From Zoroaster sp. YZ-2022 (taxonomy: Eukaryota > Echinodermata > Asteroidea > Forcipulatida > Zoroasteridae), in the NCBI GenBank assembly GCA_029582265.1, contig CM055822.1, positions 45,498,559-45,562,558 of the forward strand: DNA of 64,000 bases, in the 5' to 3' direction. The position numbers and the translations under genes were made by a program. This document shows, one piece after another, positions 45,238-56,806 of this stretch; within the stretch, counting starts at the first letter, position 1; each line of letters starts with the position of its first letter. The notes under the pieces were generated by a model. The model did not search any database, had not been told where the DNA came from, and worked only from the letters and a program-made list of their open reading frames with translations.

Positions 45238-45818
45238 AAAGGGGCAGTATCGTCAAGATCAACAGGACATGGAATCAGAGTGCCAGTTTAAGATTAACTC
45301 AGTGACTGAAAATAATGCCCCCATGATAAGGTCATATTAATAATAATAATAATAATAAGTGGACTTATATAGCGCACGTATCCACCAACTGAGTGGTGCT
45401 CAAGGCGCATTAAATTATTACCCCTGCTCATAAGGCTCATAAATCATTCCTGAAACCATCTCAGCTCCCTGGGGAGTATACAGCTCAATTGCTGCCTTTA
45501 CAGCGCATATAGGGCTAATCGACCAACTCTGCCCTCACAGGTACCCATTTAACCCCTGGGTGGAGAGAAGCAATTATGGTTAAGTGTCTTGTTCAAGGAC
45601 ACAAGTGTCACGGCCAGGATTCGAACCCACATTCTGCTGCTAACACCAGAACTTGAGTCCGGTAAGCTAGACCGCTCGGCCATGACACTCCACATATTAC
45701 CGTTGCTGCTGCACAAACGAGCCAGTAATTTTCAGTCACTGTGTTCATCTTAAACTAGGACACCGATTTCCATGCCCTGTTGAAAGTCTGCTCTGATCGT
45801 GACGATACTGTCCCTTTG
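45238..45818. mobile_element. Family D MITE, copy D6, with SINE insertion
   Basis: TTAAAGGGGCAGTATCGTCA at the left, and ATCGTGACGATACTGTCCCTT at the right. The core is split at GGTCATATTA by the SINE. Removing the SINE restores GGTCATATTACCGTTGCTGC as in D7. Confidence 0.8.
45340..45692 (-). mobile_element. tRNA-Leu SINE with 7-bp target duplication
   Basis: Flanked by CATATTA at 45333-45339 and 45693-45699. Full head (minus strand GTGTCATGGCCGAGCGGTCT, CTCAAGTT) and (ATT)n tail. The (ATT) tail makes the left border ambiguous by a few bases. Confidence 0.85.
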
Positions 45819-46481
45819 AAACAAAAATGTACGGGAAAAATAACCCCCCCCCAAAACCATGGGTGATATCTCTTTAACTTGGCTTGCTAGTGTGTTTGAC
45901 AATTTCAGATTAAAAGCAAATCTGCCTGGGAATCACCAGTGCAGGACGTAGTCTAAAGCACGAGCGATTAAACTTGAACAGCTTGATGGGCACGTGATAG
46001 CGGCCTATTCAGAGGGAAGTGGTTGGAAAAGTGTCATAATAATGTTGAGTGGATCGTGTAGGGGGATGCAGTTTCCATTGTGAGGTCTATGCATGCTCTG
46101 TGACAATCACAAAACCCAAAGGTTGTCTGTACAACGACAGTCGGTGTTAACATTTATGAATCCAATTTTCGTGGCATTTTCGTTAAAAATTCAAATTTAA
46201 TTCTCTTGGACATTGTGATTAGGGGAGGCCTGGTGGAAAACATACATTGTTCTTGTGTCTAGATAGCCATTGTACTAAAGACTACTTTTATATTAAAACC
46301 CCCCCCCAAAAATACCTGTTCTCCAGAAATAAAAAATACAACATGAGAAAATCACATGTAATTCTGTTACCGAAATAATTGGAAAAAAGTAGGCAAAAGG
46401 AAGCAGATTCTATTTCTTATTTTCTATTTACGTTTTTGTGAAATTAATTTTGAACGGTAATTGTATATGAATTTTTAGTTA
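45819..46481. other. Unique-looking stretch, no gene seen
   Basis: AT-rich and featureless apart from short C-runs. Confidence 0.4.
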
Positions 46482-46570
46482 TATTTTGTATATTTTTTTT
46501 TTATATTTAAATCTTTAAATGTTTTTGCGCAATGAAATTTTAAGGTTAATTTGTGTATGAATTTTTAACT

Positions 46571-47090
46571 AAACTCCTCAAAAAAAGTTCGGAAACTCAA
46601 GTTTGACTGACGATTTCTCTCTTGTTACCAACTCATTTTCCTTGCATTTGGTATCATTGGAAAGCCCTGTTATTCCTCTTTACAATGATGTGCCATTTGT
46701 TATGATTACGCAATTGGGGGATGTGCAGCACAGCTGAATATGGGGGTGGGTGTAAAGTGAAATGTTGCAAAATGCATTGCTATTGTCATACAGTGCATTC
46801 CCCTTTTGCTTAGAGGATTGGAATGTGTCTTGAGTAACATCCATTTCCTAACAGCAAGAGTCAATACACTTTTGACAATAGCAGTGCATTTTGCAACATT
46901 TCACTTTACACCCACCCCCATATTCAGCTGTGCTGCACATCCCCCAATTGCGTAATCATAACAAATGGCACATCATTGTAAAGAGGAATAACAGGGCTTT
47001 CCAATGATACCAAATGCAAGGAAAATGAGTTGGTAACAAGAGAGAAATCGTCAGTCAAACTTGAGTTTCCGAACTTTTTTTGAGGAGTTT
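46571..47090. mobile_element. 520-bp foldback with 218-bp almost identical arms
   Basis: Arms 46571-46788 and 46873-47090 are reverse complements with one mismatch seen by eye (GCATTGC versus GCACTGC), around an 84-bp spacer. Outer ends read AAACTCCTCAAAAAAAGTTC. It is flanked by two copies of an AT-rich segment of about 85 bp (46482-46567 and 47091-47174). No coding frame. The near-identity of the arms suggests recent origin or ongoing gene conversion. Confidence 0.85.
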
Positions 47091-47174
47091 ATATTTTCTA
47101 TATTTTTTTTATATTTAAATATTTAAATGTTTTTGTGCAATCAAATTTTAAGGTTGATTGTGTATGAATTTTTA

Positions 47175-47511
47175 AAGTGAATGTAAATTGTTATCTCTCT
47201 GCTTCTTTGGCCGCTGTATGCAGTATTTTTTAATAAAGCAGTGTAATAATTTCAATATCGTTTTGATTTGCAGTAACACCATGCGTTTGAAAAGAACCTT
47301 ATCGCACAACTCGTATCTCAACCTTCGTTAAGTGAGAATGGTTCAAGAGAGAACCAATGTCGGGCAACTCGTTTTTCTCTAGTATAATTTCAGTTAACTC
47401 GATAAATAATCAGTTACAGCCTAATACAGCTGAATTTTCAAAATAGACATGTAGAAAGTCTAGACAATAGAATAAGCTTACTACTATTATATATACACAA
47501 TGCTATCTGCT
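47175..47511. other. Spacer, no gene seen
   Basis: No feature recognised. Confidence 0.35.
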
Positions 47512-47785
47512 TTAACCCTAGCCCCTAGGTATTCTGGCTAGGAACCTTCCTGAATCCTCAAAAATCCATCAGTGCACTTTTGGCAACATGCTCTTATCTT
47601 CAAAATGCACCATGCATTTTCGTTGATCTTTCATATTCAGCACTCATGGCCTGTACTTCTTGCCAGGTAGTAATTTTGCCCCATTTCAAGAGGTGAAAGT
47701 ACCGTACCAGTTTCCAACAGTGCTGAATTTTCCCCCAAAAGTGCCCCTTGGAGGATTTTGCAGGATACGGGGTGGTCAGGGTTAA
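47512..47785. mobile_element. Family B TTAA element, copy B2
   Basis: TTAACCCTAGCCCCTAGGTA at the left, and GGGGTGGTCAGGGTTAA at the right, with intact TTAA on both sides. The core has GTGCACTTTTGGCAACATGC, GCACCATGCATTTTCGTTGA and TTCTTGCCAGGTAGTAATTT. The most complete family B copy. Confidence 0.7.
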
Positions 47786-47967
47786 TAGTCATTTCATGAC
47801 ATTTATTTTCATTCCCACAATAATTTATAATGTTAACAATAAATGAACAGTTTTAGAGAAACAGTGGAAATAGGAGATAACCAAAAAAGCCCAAGCTTGT
47901 GGTAGGCATGCCCTGACATATACAACATTACAAAGACTAATAATAACAAGTACATTGGAAAAACATT
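47786..47967. other. Short spacer
   Basis: Nothing supportable. Confidence 0.3.
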
Positions 47968-48180
47968 TAAGGCTCTCCCCCCCCCACCCCCCCCCCAAAA
48001 AAAAAGTCTCCGGTTTCTGGTCTCTTTGTTGTTGCTATGATACGATGTCCAATTGCAGCCAAAATTGCTGGATCGATTGGAATTCTGCCGTGCTGTGTTT
48101 TAAATGACTTTTTCACATAGGGGTATGAACGTTTGCCCAATTTGTGAGGCCTCTCTTAGCCACCATACTTTGTATAGGCC

Positions 48181-48635
48181 TATGACATAAAAAACACAAT
48201 AAAAGGGGCCACTTTGCATCCGTCACGTTAGCAGTTTTTCCAATGGTTGTTATTTATTTTTAAGTACCTGAAACCGACCAAAAAGTGTTTCAACATGTGA
48301 ATGGACATGCAGGCTTATACTAGAACTAATTTGAGTTGATTTATTTTATTTTTAAATTTTTTTATTATTTTTTTTACCCTCAAATTTCCATAAAAATTGG
48401 ACGGAAAAAGTTACCTCACTTTTCCGTCCATTTGTTGATGGAAATTTTAGGGTAATTAAAAAAATAATAGTAATAATCAACTCAAATTATCTTTAGGATA
48501 AGTATGCATGTCTATTCAAATGTTGAAATTCTTTTTGGGTGGTTTCAGATATTTAAAAAAAAATTGCAACTATTAGAAAAACTGCTAACGTGACGGTAGG
48601 AAAGTGACCCCCTTTATTGTGTTTTATGTCATATG
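48181..48635. mobile_element. 455-bp foldback inside C9
   Basis: TATGACATAAAAAACACAAT...GGGGCCACTTT and the inverted AAGTGACCCCCTTTATTGTG...TTTATGTCATA form the ends. The pairing continues inward (CGTCACGTTAGCAGTTTTTC) and to a second palindrome near the centre (TTTTCCGTCCA). Almost the whole element can fold on itself. Confidence 0.7.
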
Positions 48636-48655
48636 AGATATTTGGTCCCTGCGCA

Positions 48656-48848
48656 TATACACTGAGCAAAAATATAAACGCCCCATGTTTCAACCTGACC
48701 CCCACCAGATGCCACTATCGTGTTCTAACGGACAGTAATCTGTAGCATATTGAACAACAAAATGAATTTTGTATGATTTTGCAACCTCTAAGGCTAATAA
48801 AAGTTTCAAAGTGCCACATGGGGCGTTTATAATTTTGTTCAGTATATG
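48656..48848. mobile_element. 193-bp mariner-like MITE
   Basis: TATACACTGAGCAAAAATAT...AAACGCCCCATG at the left, and CATGGGGCGTTTATAATTTT...GTTCAGTATATG at the right, TA-flanked. The CACTGAGCAAAAATATAAACG terminus is a widespread type in animals. Class inferred. Confidence 0.65.
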
Positions 48849-48976
48849 TACTGTAGCATGTATTTCCATGTTGGTCAACAACAAAAAGATTAGGCCTACC
48901 AAAAAAAAAAAAAGTCACTGCACTGATTTTGAAGCAGACCGATGACCAGAAACCGGAGACACTTTTTTTTTGGCTA

Positions 48977-50125
48977 AAACAGTAGTATCCTATGTATGTA
49001 ATGTGGATACAGACTTTACAATTAGTATAATAGACACTATTTCAAGCATTGAGTTCAATACTTACAGATAAATTAAGCACAAGTAAATAAAAGAATAAAG
49101 TAAAAAACCATAGATTAAATTATATGTTGAATAATAGGGCCTATATAATGTTAAGATTACGCTGAAATGAACCTAGGTTCTTACAAGAGATGATATTAGA
49201 CGGGATAGGTTCTTACAAGAGATGATATTAGACGGGATATTATTCCAGTGGCAGGACCCCGACCACATAATACATAATATGGAGACGAGTCTATTCATGA
49301 AGCTCTTTTGGCTAGCTCTCTTCTCACAGAGCTGGGGATGACCTCCCCCTCCCCCGCCTCCCCTCGCCTCCCCTCAGAGAAGGCAGTGAGTATTGATCAT
49401 CTGGGATGTAATGGAAGAAGGAAAGGAGTCTCAGACAACAAGTCACAGGATTTGGGTTATAGTCAACAGGAAGCTTTGGGGGGGGGGGGGGAGGAAGGGA
49501 GAGAAGCCTTGAATGCGCGGATCTTGACATGTGATGAATGTGAGCCGAGCTCAGCCGACCAAGTGTTGATATATTTACTGGTGTGTGATAATAGGAATGG
49601 AGGATGTTATTACCATGCCTGTGATTACTCGGATTTTTTTCCCCGATTTCAGGATTAAAAAAAAAATCTCCCCTTTGTCGGAATTTTTCACTTTTGTCAA
49701 ACCACACCCCTGAATTATATCCAGATTTTGCAAAAAAAAATTTCACTTCCGGGACTTAAGCTGTATTTATGAGATTAAGGTGTGCCATGAATAATTCTTT
49801 TGTTTTAAATGTTTCTCAGACAGGGCTGTCAAGATTGTAAATGATCAAATGGTTTCGTGAAATTTGAGTAAACGTTAAAATTAATATATTGAAAATACTT
49901 CAAATTAATGACTGAATTAAAAAATGAACCTTGACTTCCAATAATATGATTGTACACATAATTTACCATGTGACCCCTGCCTTTTGCTCAGCAGTGTGCT
50001 TCCCCTTTCTAGACCCTAGATTCACACCATAAAACATAAAATCTATGTGTGAAATTTAAAAAAAATTAAAATTTTTGAGTATTTAAATTTTGTATTAACA
50101 AGAAGCACGAGGGATGCCAAATCTT
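48977..50125. other. Unique-looking stretch with a 32-bp duplication
   Basis: AGGTTCTTACAAGAGATGAT...GACGGGAT is tandemly doubled at about 49174-49237. Frames around 49308-49746 are driven by C/G runs and have no domain. Confidence 0.4.
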
Positions 50126-50354
50126 AAAGGGACAATATCGTCATGATCAACAGGGCATGGAATCGGAGTGCTAGTTTTGGATTATCTCAGTGACTGAAAA
50201 TAATACCCCCCGCATGATAAGGTCATATTACCGTTGCTGCTGCATAAATAAGCCGGTAATTTTCAGGCACTGTGTTCATCTTAAAGTTAGGATACCGATT
50301 TCCATGCCCTGTTGAATGTCTGCTCTGATCGTGTCGATACTGCCCCTTTAAGTT
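50126..50354. mobile_element. Family D MITE, copy D7
   Basis: TTAAAGGGACAATATCGTCA at the left, and ATCGTGTCGATACTGCCCCTTTAA at the right, TTAA-flanked. The uninterrupted core gives a clean reference length of about 229 bp. Confidence 0.8.
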
Positions 50355-51063
50355 CATGCATCGTGAGCAGGTTGCACATAAAAGAAAATTATGATTATTG
50401 GTTAGATACAATGATATGATTAGACGGGGAGGGGGGGGGGGGCAGTAGAGATCCAAATCAGCAGATCAAAAAATGAGGGCCACTTGCAAAAATGTGACCC
50501 GCTCCATCGAAATGAGTAATGTCCCCCAACACATGTTTCCGTGTAATGGACTTCCAAAATGTGCATGACTGCATTATTACATTATCAATTGATCACGTAT
50601 CCTAACACAGGAATGAAATGAACCATAAAATGAATGTTTGGCATCATCAGAAAGCCCATTAAAATTCTCTTTAATTTGATATTCATATCTCAAAATGTGA
50701 AATTTGGGGGACATTCCTCATTTCAATGAAGCGGGTCACAAATATTATAAGTGTACAGTTTATAACACGAAGCAAAGCAAACGACCTGGCAATTCGAAAT
50801 AGCAAAAACAGCGAATTTGTGTGGATTCATGTGCTTCTAAAAATAGCAAAGCTGCGTCTAACAGACAAGTTTTACAAGCAGTAATGCATTGAAATTTAAT
50901 ACAGCAGTGTCGACATTTTGTCTGCACAAGCCGACTGGATTGTTTTTCTGCAGCACTATATATAACACTCCCGGCAGAAATGTGTGTACAAAGTGTATAG
51001 GTCACAAAATGACGTCAGATTACTGTTTCCTCCTGAGAAACGTAAACGAGCAAATGAGCTTCA
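50355..51063. other. Unique-looking stretch, no gene seen
   Basis: No features beyond a G-run at 50428-50441. Confidence 0.4.
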
Positions 51064-51285
51064 AGATGCAGTATTCATCACGATCAACAGGGCATGGAAT
51101 CGGAGTGCTATTTTTAGATTATCTCCCCGACTGCCATAATGTCCCCACATGACAAGGTCATATTACCGGTTGCTGCTGCATAAATGAGCCGGTAATTTCC
51201 AGTCACTGTGTTCATCTTTAAACCCAGACACCGAATCCATGCCCTGTTGAAAGTCTGCTCTGATCGTGACGATAGAACCTCAGTA
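51064..51285. mobile_element. Family D MITE, copy D8, degraded ends
   Basis: TATTCATCACGATCAACAGG ... TCTGCTCTGATCGTGACGAT with the usual core. The outer CCCCTTTAA ends are lost. Confidence 0.7.
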
Positions 51286-51597
51286 TTTGAACCCTTAGGC
51301 CTAACTCCTTTTAAAACATGCCGAACACAACAGAATGCAATTAATGTAAAATTCTGTTGAATCTTTTTTTGAAGTGAGCTGAAAATATCAAGATCATTTT
51401 GTTCTCACACCAGAAGGCTAAATTCACACTTGGGCAAATGATGTATGTGTTTGCATTGAGCAGGGTTACTAGCCCCCCTAGCCCCTAGCCCCTAGCCCCC
51501 CCCCCCCTTATTGAAGGGGATTAGTTCTGTTTTCTTCCTCCATGGTATTACATTGCAGATACATTGTTTACTGTAAAGTTCATACGCCCACACAAGT
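51286..51597. other. Spacer, no gene seen
   Basis: Includes a short CCCCTAG repeat at about 51472-51508. No gene. Confidence 0.35.
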
Positions 51598-51814
51598 TAA
51601 AGGCACAGAGTATTGTCACGATCAGAGCAGACTGTCAACAGGGCATGGAATGTAGGTGTCTTCATAGATTAACACAGCGACTGGAAATTACTGGCTCATT
51701 TATGCAGCAGCAACGGTAATACAACCTTAATATGTGGGGTATTATTTTCAGTCACTGAGTTAATCTAAAACTAGCACTTCCGATACCCTGATCGTGACAA
51801 TATTGTCCCTTTAA
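51598..51814. mobile_element. Family D MITE, copy D9
   Basis: TTAAAGGCACAGAGTATTGT at the left, and GTGACAATATTGTCCCTTTAAA at the right. The core is in the opposite orientation to D7 (GCAGACTGTCAACAGGGCAT first). Confidence 0.75.
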
Positions 51815-52342
51815 AATGCTTGGACCTGGGTTTTCCCAACATTTCATTGTTGATCTGATACAATGTATCCAAGGGATTCATTCTTAATGCATTTTACTTG
51901 AACCGAGATCGATCTATATTTAAACCGCACACAGAGATTACTCGGTGCTGATAGTAGTAGCTCATACATGAGACTGTATGTCATACAGTGCTTTAAATGG
52001 CAGTTCGGAGTAATAATTAGTTGTAGTGCATTTGTTCCCTGCAGGCAAATGTGTACGTTCAAAGGAATCAGAGATCTGGAAAGTTATTGCAGAACACATT
52101 ATTCCATGTTTGCAAAGTAATATTGCCACAAAACCTAATTTGTTAACTGTGAGTCATACTTACAAAATACAATCAATGAAATATACATTTATTTGAATTC
52201 TAACATCAACATCTTTTTTTTTTTTCTTCTTTAGTTTATGTACTTCATATGATAAAGCAAATAATGAACGCTAACATACCAAAACACCAATATATTTTGG
52301 CAATACTAAAATAGGAAAACAATTGTGGAAATTAAATAAGAC
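51815..52342. other. Unique-looking stretch, no gene seen
   Basis: No feature recognised. Confidence 0.35.
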
Positions 52343-52590
52343 TTGAAGGTTTGCATGGTGGAAGATCAATAAACTGAAAGGTTTGCGGTGACACCATGTG
52401 ATGAGTGAAATCTCTCTTTTGAGTATGTGTGGTTCCGAAGGAACCAGTTGACTCAATGTTTCGGACAGTATGCTCTGTCCGTCTCCTGACGACGGACAGA
52501 GTACACTGTCCGAAACCGGTTCCTTCGGAACCACACATACTCAAAAGAGAGATTTATTCATCACATGGTGTCACCACAAACCTTCAGTTT
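52343..52590. mobile_element. Family F structured elements, head-to-head pair F4
   Basis: Two units in opposite orientation meet at about 52490-52495. The plus-strand unit reads CTCCTGACGACGGACAGAGT, ACACTGTCCGAAACC, hairpin GGTTCCTTCGGAACC, CACACATACTCAAAAGAGAG, CACATGGTGTCACC. The left unit is its near-mirror. The stems differ from F1 and F2 but remain paired. Confidence 0.65.
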
Positions 52591-52650
52591 AATTGTGGAA
52601 ATTATTGATTTTAATTTTGCCCTACACCGACGGGGTGTAGGGCAAAATTA
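52591..52650. repeat. Small perfect palindrome
   Basis: GATTTTAATTTTGCCCTACA ... TGTAGGGCAAAATTAAAATC around CCGACGG, centred near 52630. It lies just after F4, so it may mark a further foldback edge. Confidence 0.7.
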
Positions 52651-52832
52651 AAATCAATTGTTTATCACCGGACGCAAGAATTTCATCAAACTATAAATTG
52701 TGGAAATGGTTTTTAATTTTAAAATGGTGTAACAAACAACATATACATATGGATTTTGGTTTTTGTTTGGGACACTGTTCATTTTGCATAATTTTATCCT
52801 GTTAATATGTGACAAATCCTTACCAAATCTCA

Positions 52833-52863
<31 letters not shown>

Positions 52864-53253
52864 GGACGACTGCACGTGGCATTTATCCCATCTCTAACAT
52901 GGGAAGGGAGCTAAATAGCCGCTTCGACAGCATATTGAGCCCTAAGGCAGAATGTTTGAAGGAGCATGAAGCGGCATTTCTTTGCCCTCGGCTACCCGTA
53001 AGCCCATCTGTGCTCTGCCCACACGTTGAGGTTGTATTTCTGCGAGTCATGATGTCAGTTGAGGATTAAGATAGGGACGCATTACGGCTAGCTGCCCATC
53101 TTGGATTGCCTTGAGGTCCATTAAGCATTTAGTGTCTGTGTTGTTGGCTGAAGAAACCGATGGTACATGTACTAAGTGCCGCTGAGCTGATCACGCATAC
53201 TTATCTTAAAAGAGAAAGTGATTTCAGTTCGGAACTTTCACGAAGCAAAAAGC
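52651..53253. other. Unique-looking stretch with a short ATT repeat
   Basis: (ATT)n at about 52833-52862. The open frame downstream has no domain. No SMPD3-like exon recognised. Confidence 0.4.
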
Positions 53254-53390
53254 AAAAGGACACTATATAGTCACGATCAGAGCAGACTTTCAACAGGGCA
53301 TGGAATCGGTGGCCTTAAGATGAACACAATGACTGAAAATTACTGGCTCATTTATGCAGCAGTAATGGTAATATGACCTTATCATGGGCG
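53254..53390. mobile_element. Family D MITE, 3'-truncated copy D10
   Basis: GTCACGATCAGAGCAGACTT...ACAGGGCATGGAATCGGTGG runs to GACCTTATCATG, then stops at GGGCGGATCCAGAACA, the start of an unrelated G-rich segment. Confidence 0.65.
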
Positions 53391-53515
53391 GATCCAGAAC
53401 ATTTTGGGGGGGTGGCTGAGAATCAAAAACAATTATTTTTCAGTACCACAAAAATTACAATGAAATAATCAAAGGGAGAGAAAAACAAAGCACAGTGAGG
53501 GGGAAATGAGAGTGT

Positions 53516-53581
53516 GTTCTCTTCTCTTCTCTTCTCTTCTCTTCTCTTCTCTTCTCTTCTCTTCTCTTCTCTTCTCTTCTC
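53516..53581. repeat. (TTCTC)n pentanucleotide microsatellite
   Basis: About 13 uninterrupted copies of TTCTC. It gives Ser/Leu and Glu/Arg repeats in every frame, which are not proteins. Confidence 0.95.
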
Positions 53582-54570
53582 TATTAAAATATTATCTCCA
53601 ATGGGGGAGAGGGTGGGGGGGGGGAGGGGTGGCGGAAGGGAGAGTTGTGTGCCCTGGGATTTGGGAACATACCCCCTGTTGGTAAAATCTTGGATATGCC
53701 AGTGACGTACATGTATGACCAGTGAATGGGGTTTTCCAAGTTGGGAGCTATAGGCTGGGGGAATTTCTCCCTTCCCCACTTTTTGGGCATGCCATGTAAA
53801 AAATATAGTTGTTCCCTCCCCTACGTTTTTGTCATCCCCACTTTTTTGCCATGCCACTTTTTAAGAATTGTTATTTTGAAAGGGAAAACAAATTTAATCC
53901 CACCCCCCCCCCCCCATTGAATCATTTTAGCGATAGCAAATTACAGGGAAACATGGTTTTTAAACTAAAACTCTGAAGTTGGTGACACCTCCCAGGCAGA
54001 CATTATGAATTTTAGTTACACTTTAATTTTCTTTTTTATGTGAAAGAAATGTGTTTTATCTAGTTCAGTGCTGTTGGTGTTGAGCCTTTGGCACCATCTC
54101 TGCATGACCTGTTAATATCGCTGAAGTGGATCATTGACATCTGCTGGTACACACCATCGGTACCCAGGCAATCATAAAATTAGTACTCTAAACATAAAGG
54201 GATTTCAGATTGCCTGGGTTACCATTGGGGAGTACTCTAGGAGACAATGAACCTCTTCAGCATCCTCATCTAATATAAGTGCCCCCATGCCTAAAACACC
54301 CACAGGCAAAACGAGCTTTTTCTGTTATTTCATGTATTGTAGCATCTGGTAAAGCACCTCATGCCATTTTACTTTACGGATACAGCCAGCTTGTTTCTTG
54401 TAGTCAGCCGTATTGTATCTTGCTGTTGGAAACAGCATGAACGTATTACATGTATGTCAGAGGTCAGAGGTCAGATAATAGATTCAAGTATTATTTTACC
54501 AAGGGATGAATAATAGGAAAAATGATCAAGGAAATGTGGGTGCATGCTAATAATAAGTACCCATTCTTCT
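53582..54570. other. Unique-looking stretch, no gene seen
   Basis: G-run at 53609-53625 and C-run at 53903-53916. GGTACCCAGGCAATC (about 54159) and GATTGCCTGGGTTACC (about 54209) are inverted to each other, a small hairpin of about 65 bp. No gene. Confidence 0.4.
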
Positions 54571-54825
54571 TTAACCCTCAACCACCCCATATCCTGCAAA
54601 ATCCTCCAAGGGGCACTTTTTGGGAAAAATTCAGTACTGGTGGAAACTGGTACTTTCACCTTTTCAAATGGGACAAAATTACTAGCTGGCAAGAAGTACA
54701 GGCCAGAAGTGCTGAATATGAAAGATCAACGAAAATGCATGGTGCATGTTTCTAAAAGTGCAATAATGGATTTTGGAGGATTCAGGAAGGTTCCTAGCCA
54801 GAATACCTCGGGGGTTAGGGTTTAA
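54571..54825. mobile_element. Family B TTAA element, copy B3
   Basis: TTAACCCTCAACCACCCCAT at the left, and CCTCGGGGGTTAGGGTTTAA at the right. The core is inverted relative to B2 (AAAATGCATGGTGCATGTTT). Confidence 0.7.
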
Positions 54826-55989
54826 AGATATAGCATTGATAGTCCACAAAGGGTAAATTTTAACCTAAAACTAACTTATTGGTTCGGTTTGGGCTAAGGC
54901 TAAAAAATTACCAAAAGAAAAAGGGCCTCACTGATTTTGATTTTGAAGCCGACCTATGACAAGAAACCAGAGATTTTTTTGGGGGGCCTAATACCATGTG
55001 GTTTTGATCTCCACCATGCAAATTAAGCCTCAAAACATGCATAAAAGTTGGTAAAAAAACTGATGATGGTATCAATCCTCTCTAGAAAATTAGAAATGAT
55101 TGCTGCAAGGTGAACCCCCTCACCCACCCTCATTTTTGGAGGTAATGATTCTCTAAAACTACACTGTTAAACAAATTTTTGTTCATTTACAGTAAGTTGT
55201 TTTGTCAGTTGGTATTACAGAGACTTCTTTATTATACAGCGGATTATTTGTTATACAGCAGAACTTTCCCTTGTGCATCAACAGCAGATCTGCTGTAACT
55301 TTACACAGAATAGGAACGTAACCATTTAGAAACGGCACATTTCTGTATATTCACAGGAAAAATCTGAAAACGGCAATTTCTGCTGTCAACGTTTGATTCT
55401 TTTCACCAGAAAAACTACTGTGAACTTACACAATTTTTCTACAGTGTAAATCCCCCAAAAATCACAAAAAAACTTGCCCAAATTTTCCTTATACATGTAT
55501 GTTAAAAAAATAATTAAAATTCAAATAATCAGTCCGCTGCCATGGCACGGATGGTTTTCAAAGGAGGGGCCCTCTTTGTCAACATTCTTGAGTTAATGAT
55601 TTGGCCCCCCCCCCCTCCTTATTCAAAATTCTGGCTGTGCCTGTTCATTCTAATTAAGTCAGCCTACAGAAAAATGAAAAATAATATGCATTTAAGCAAG
55701 ACCTTGACCAAATCTATTAAAAAGATAATCAAAATTATAATTAGGTATTTCATAGTAAACAAATTGGCAACCTAAGCATGAAACGTACATTTTAATTGCT
55801 TTTTCCCTCGTGATTTAGAGCATCCCAGGTTGGTAATAAGAAATAAATGAATACATTATAAATCTAACTCCTCTCATGCTTAATCGAGCTAAGCATTCTG
55901 TGTCTGCATCCCTCACCTCACAACTATAAACGGAAGGTACATCATTGGTAATTACCTGCTTACAAAATTACTGAATTGTTATCCTAGAG
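54826..55989. other. Unique-looking stretch with a family C end fragment
   Basis: 54900-54990 carries a right family C terminus (GAAGCCGACCTATGACAAGA, GGGGGGCCTAA). The remainder has no recognisable feature. Confidence 0.4.
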
Positions 55990-55992
55990 CAA

Positions 55993-56746
55993 AACCCTAA
56001 CTCCCTAGGCTTACACATAACCTGAATCCTTCCTAACTCCCTAGGCCCATTTGCTTACACATAACCTGAATCCTTCCTAACTCCCTAGGCCCATTTGCTT
56101 ACACATAACCTGAATCCTTCCTAACTCCCTAGTTCCATTTGCTTACACATAACCTGAATCCTTCCTAACTCCCTAGGCCCATTTGCTTACACATAACCTG
56201 AATCCTTCCTAACTCCCTAGGCCCATTTACTTACACATAACCTGAATCCTTCCTAACTCCCTATAGGCCCATTTGCTTACACCTAACCTGAATCCTTCCT
56301 AACTCCCTAGGCCCATTTGCTTACACATAACCTGAATCCTTCCTAACTCCCTAGGTCTATTTGCTTATACATAACCTGAATCCTTCCTAACTCCCTATAG
56401 GCTCATTTGCTTACACATAACCTGAATCCTCCAAAATCCTTCAGTAGTAGCAAGCACATGACATGTATGCACACATGTGTTTCTAATCTGTGATACATGT
56501 ACATGGCCAGGGACCCTCCCTGCATGCGTGGAGCAATAAACAGTGTCCAATGACCCAAGCACTGACCTTGCAATCACTACAACAAACATGGATGTACATG
56601 TACCATGGAAAGGCAAATATGCCTAATAACCTCAATCCTCCAAAATCCTTCACTTTAGCAAAGAGCATGTAGCATGTAACCCCAATCCTTCAAAATCCTT
56701 CACTTTAGCAAAGAGGATTTTGGAGGATTTGGGAAGGTTAGGGCTA
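55993..56746. mobile_element. Family A TTAA element, copy A8, with about ten VNTR units
   Basis: Left CCCTAACTCCCTAGGC (its TTAA is mutated to CAAA), and right GGTTAGGGCTAA. About ten 44-bp units (55993-56430), one or two with a 2-bp TA insertion in CCCTATAGG. The rest matches A7. Confidence 0.7.
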
Positions 56747-56806
56747 ATATGCAGGGTCCAATTTCATAGCACTGCTTACCGTTAAGCATATTTTCGTACT
56801 AACTAT

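Larger units (their letters stand above)
47968..48976. mobile_element. Family C foldback, copy C9, carrying two younger foldbacks
   Basis: Left AAGTCTCCGGTTTCTGGTCT after a C/A-run terminus. The core CTTAGCCACCATACTTTG runs to about 48178. The remainder resumes at about 48636 and 48849, and the right end is GACCAGAAACCGGAGACACT...TTTGGCTAA. The insertions are at 48181-48635 and 48656-48848. Confidence 0.65.

Noticed and set aside
49308..49746. 116- and 140-residue frames with Pro/Gly runs
   Set aside because: Both depend on C/G homopolymers and overlap antisense. No domain seen, and no match to expected SMPD3 exons.
52809..53069. Frame with a poly-Leu stretch resembling a signal peptide
   Set aside because: The Leu run comes from an ATT microsatellite. 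No supporting splice sites or domain.
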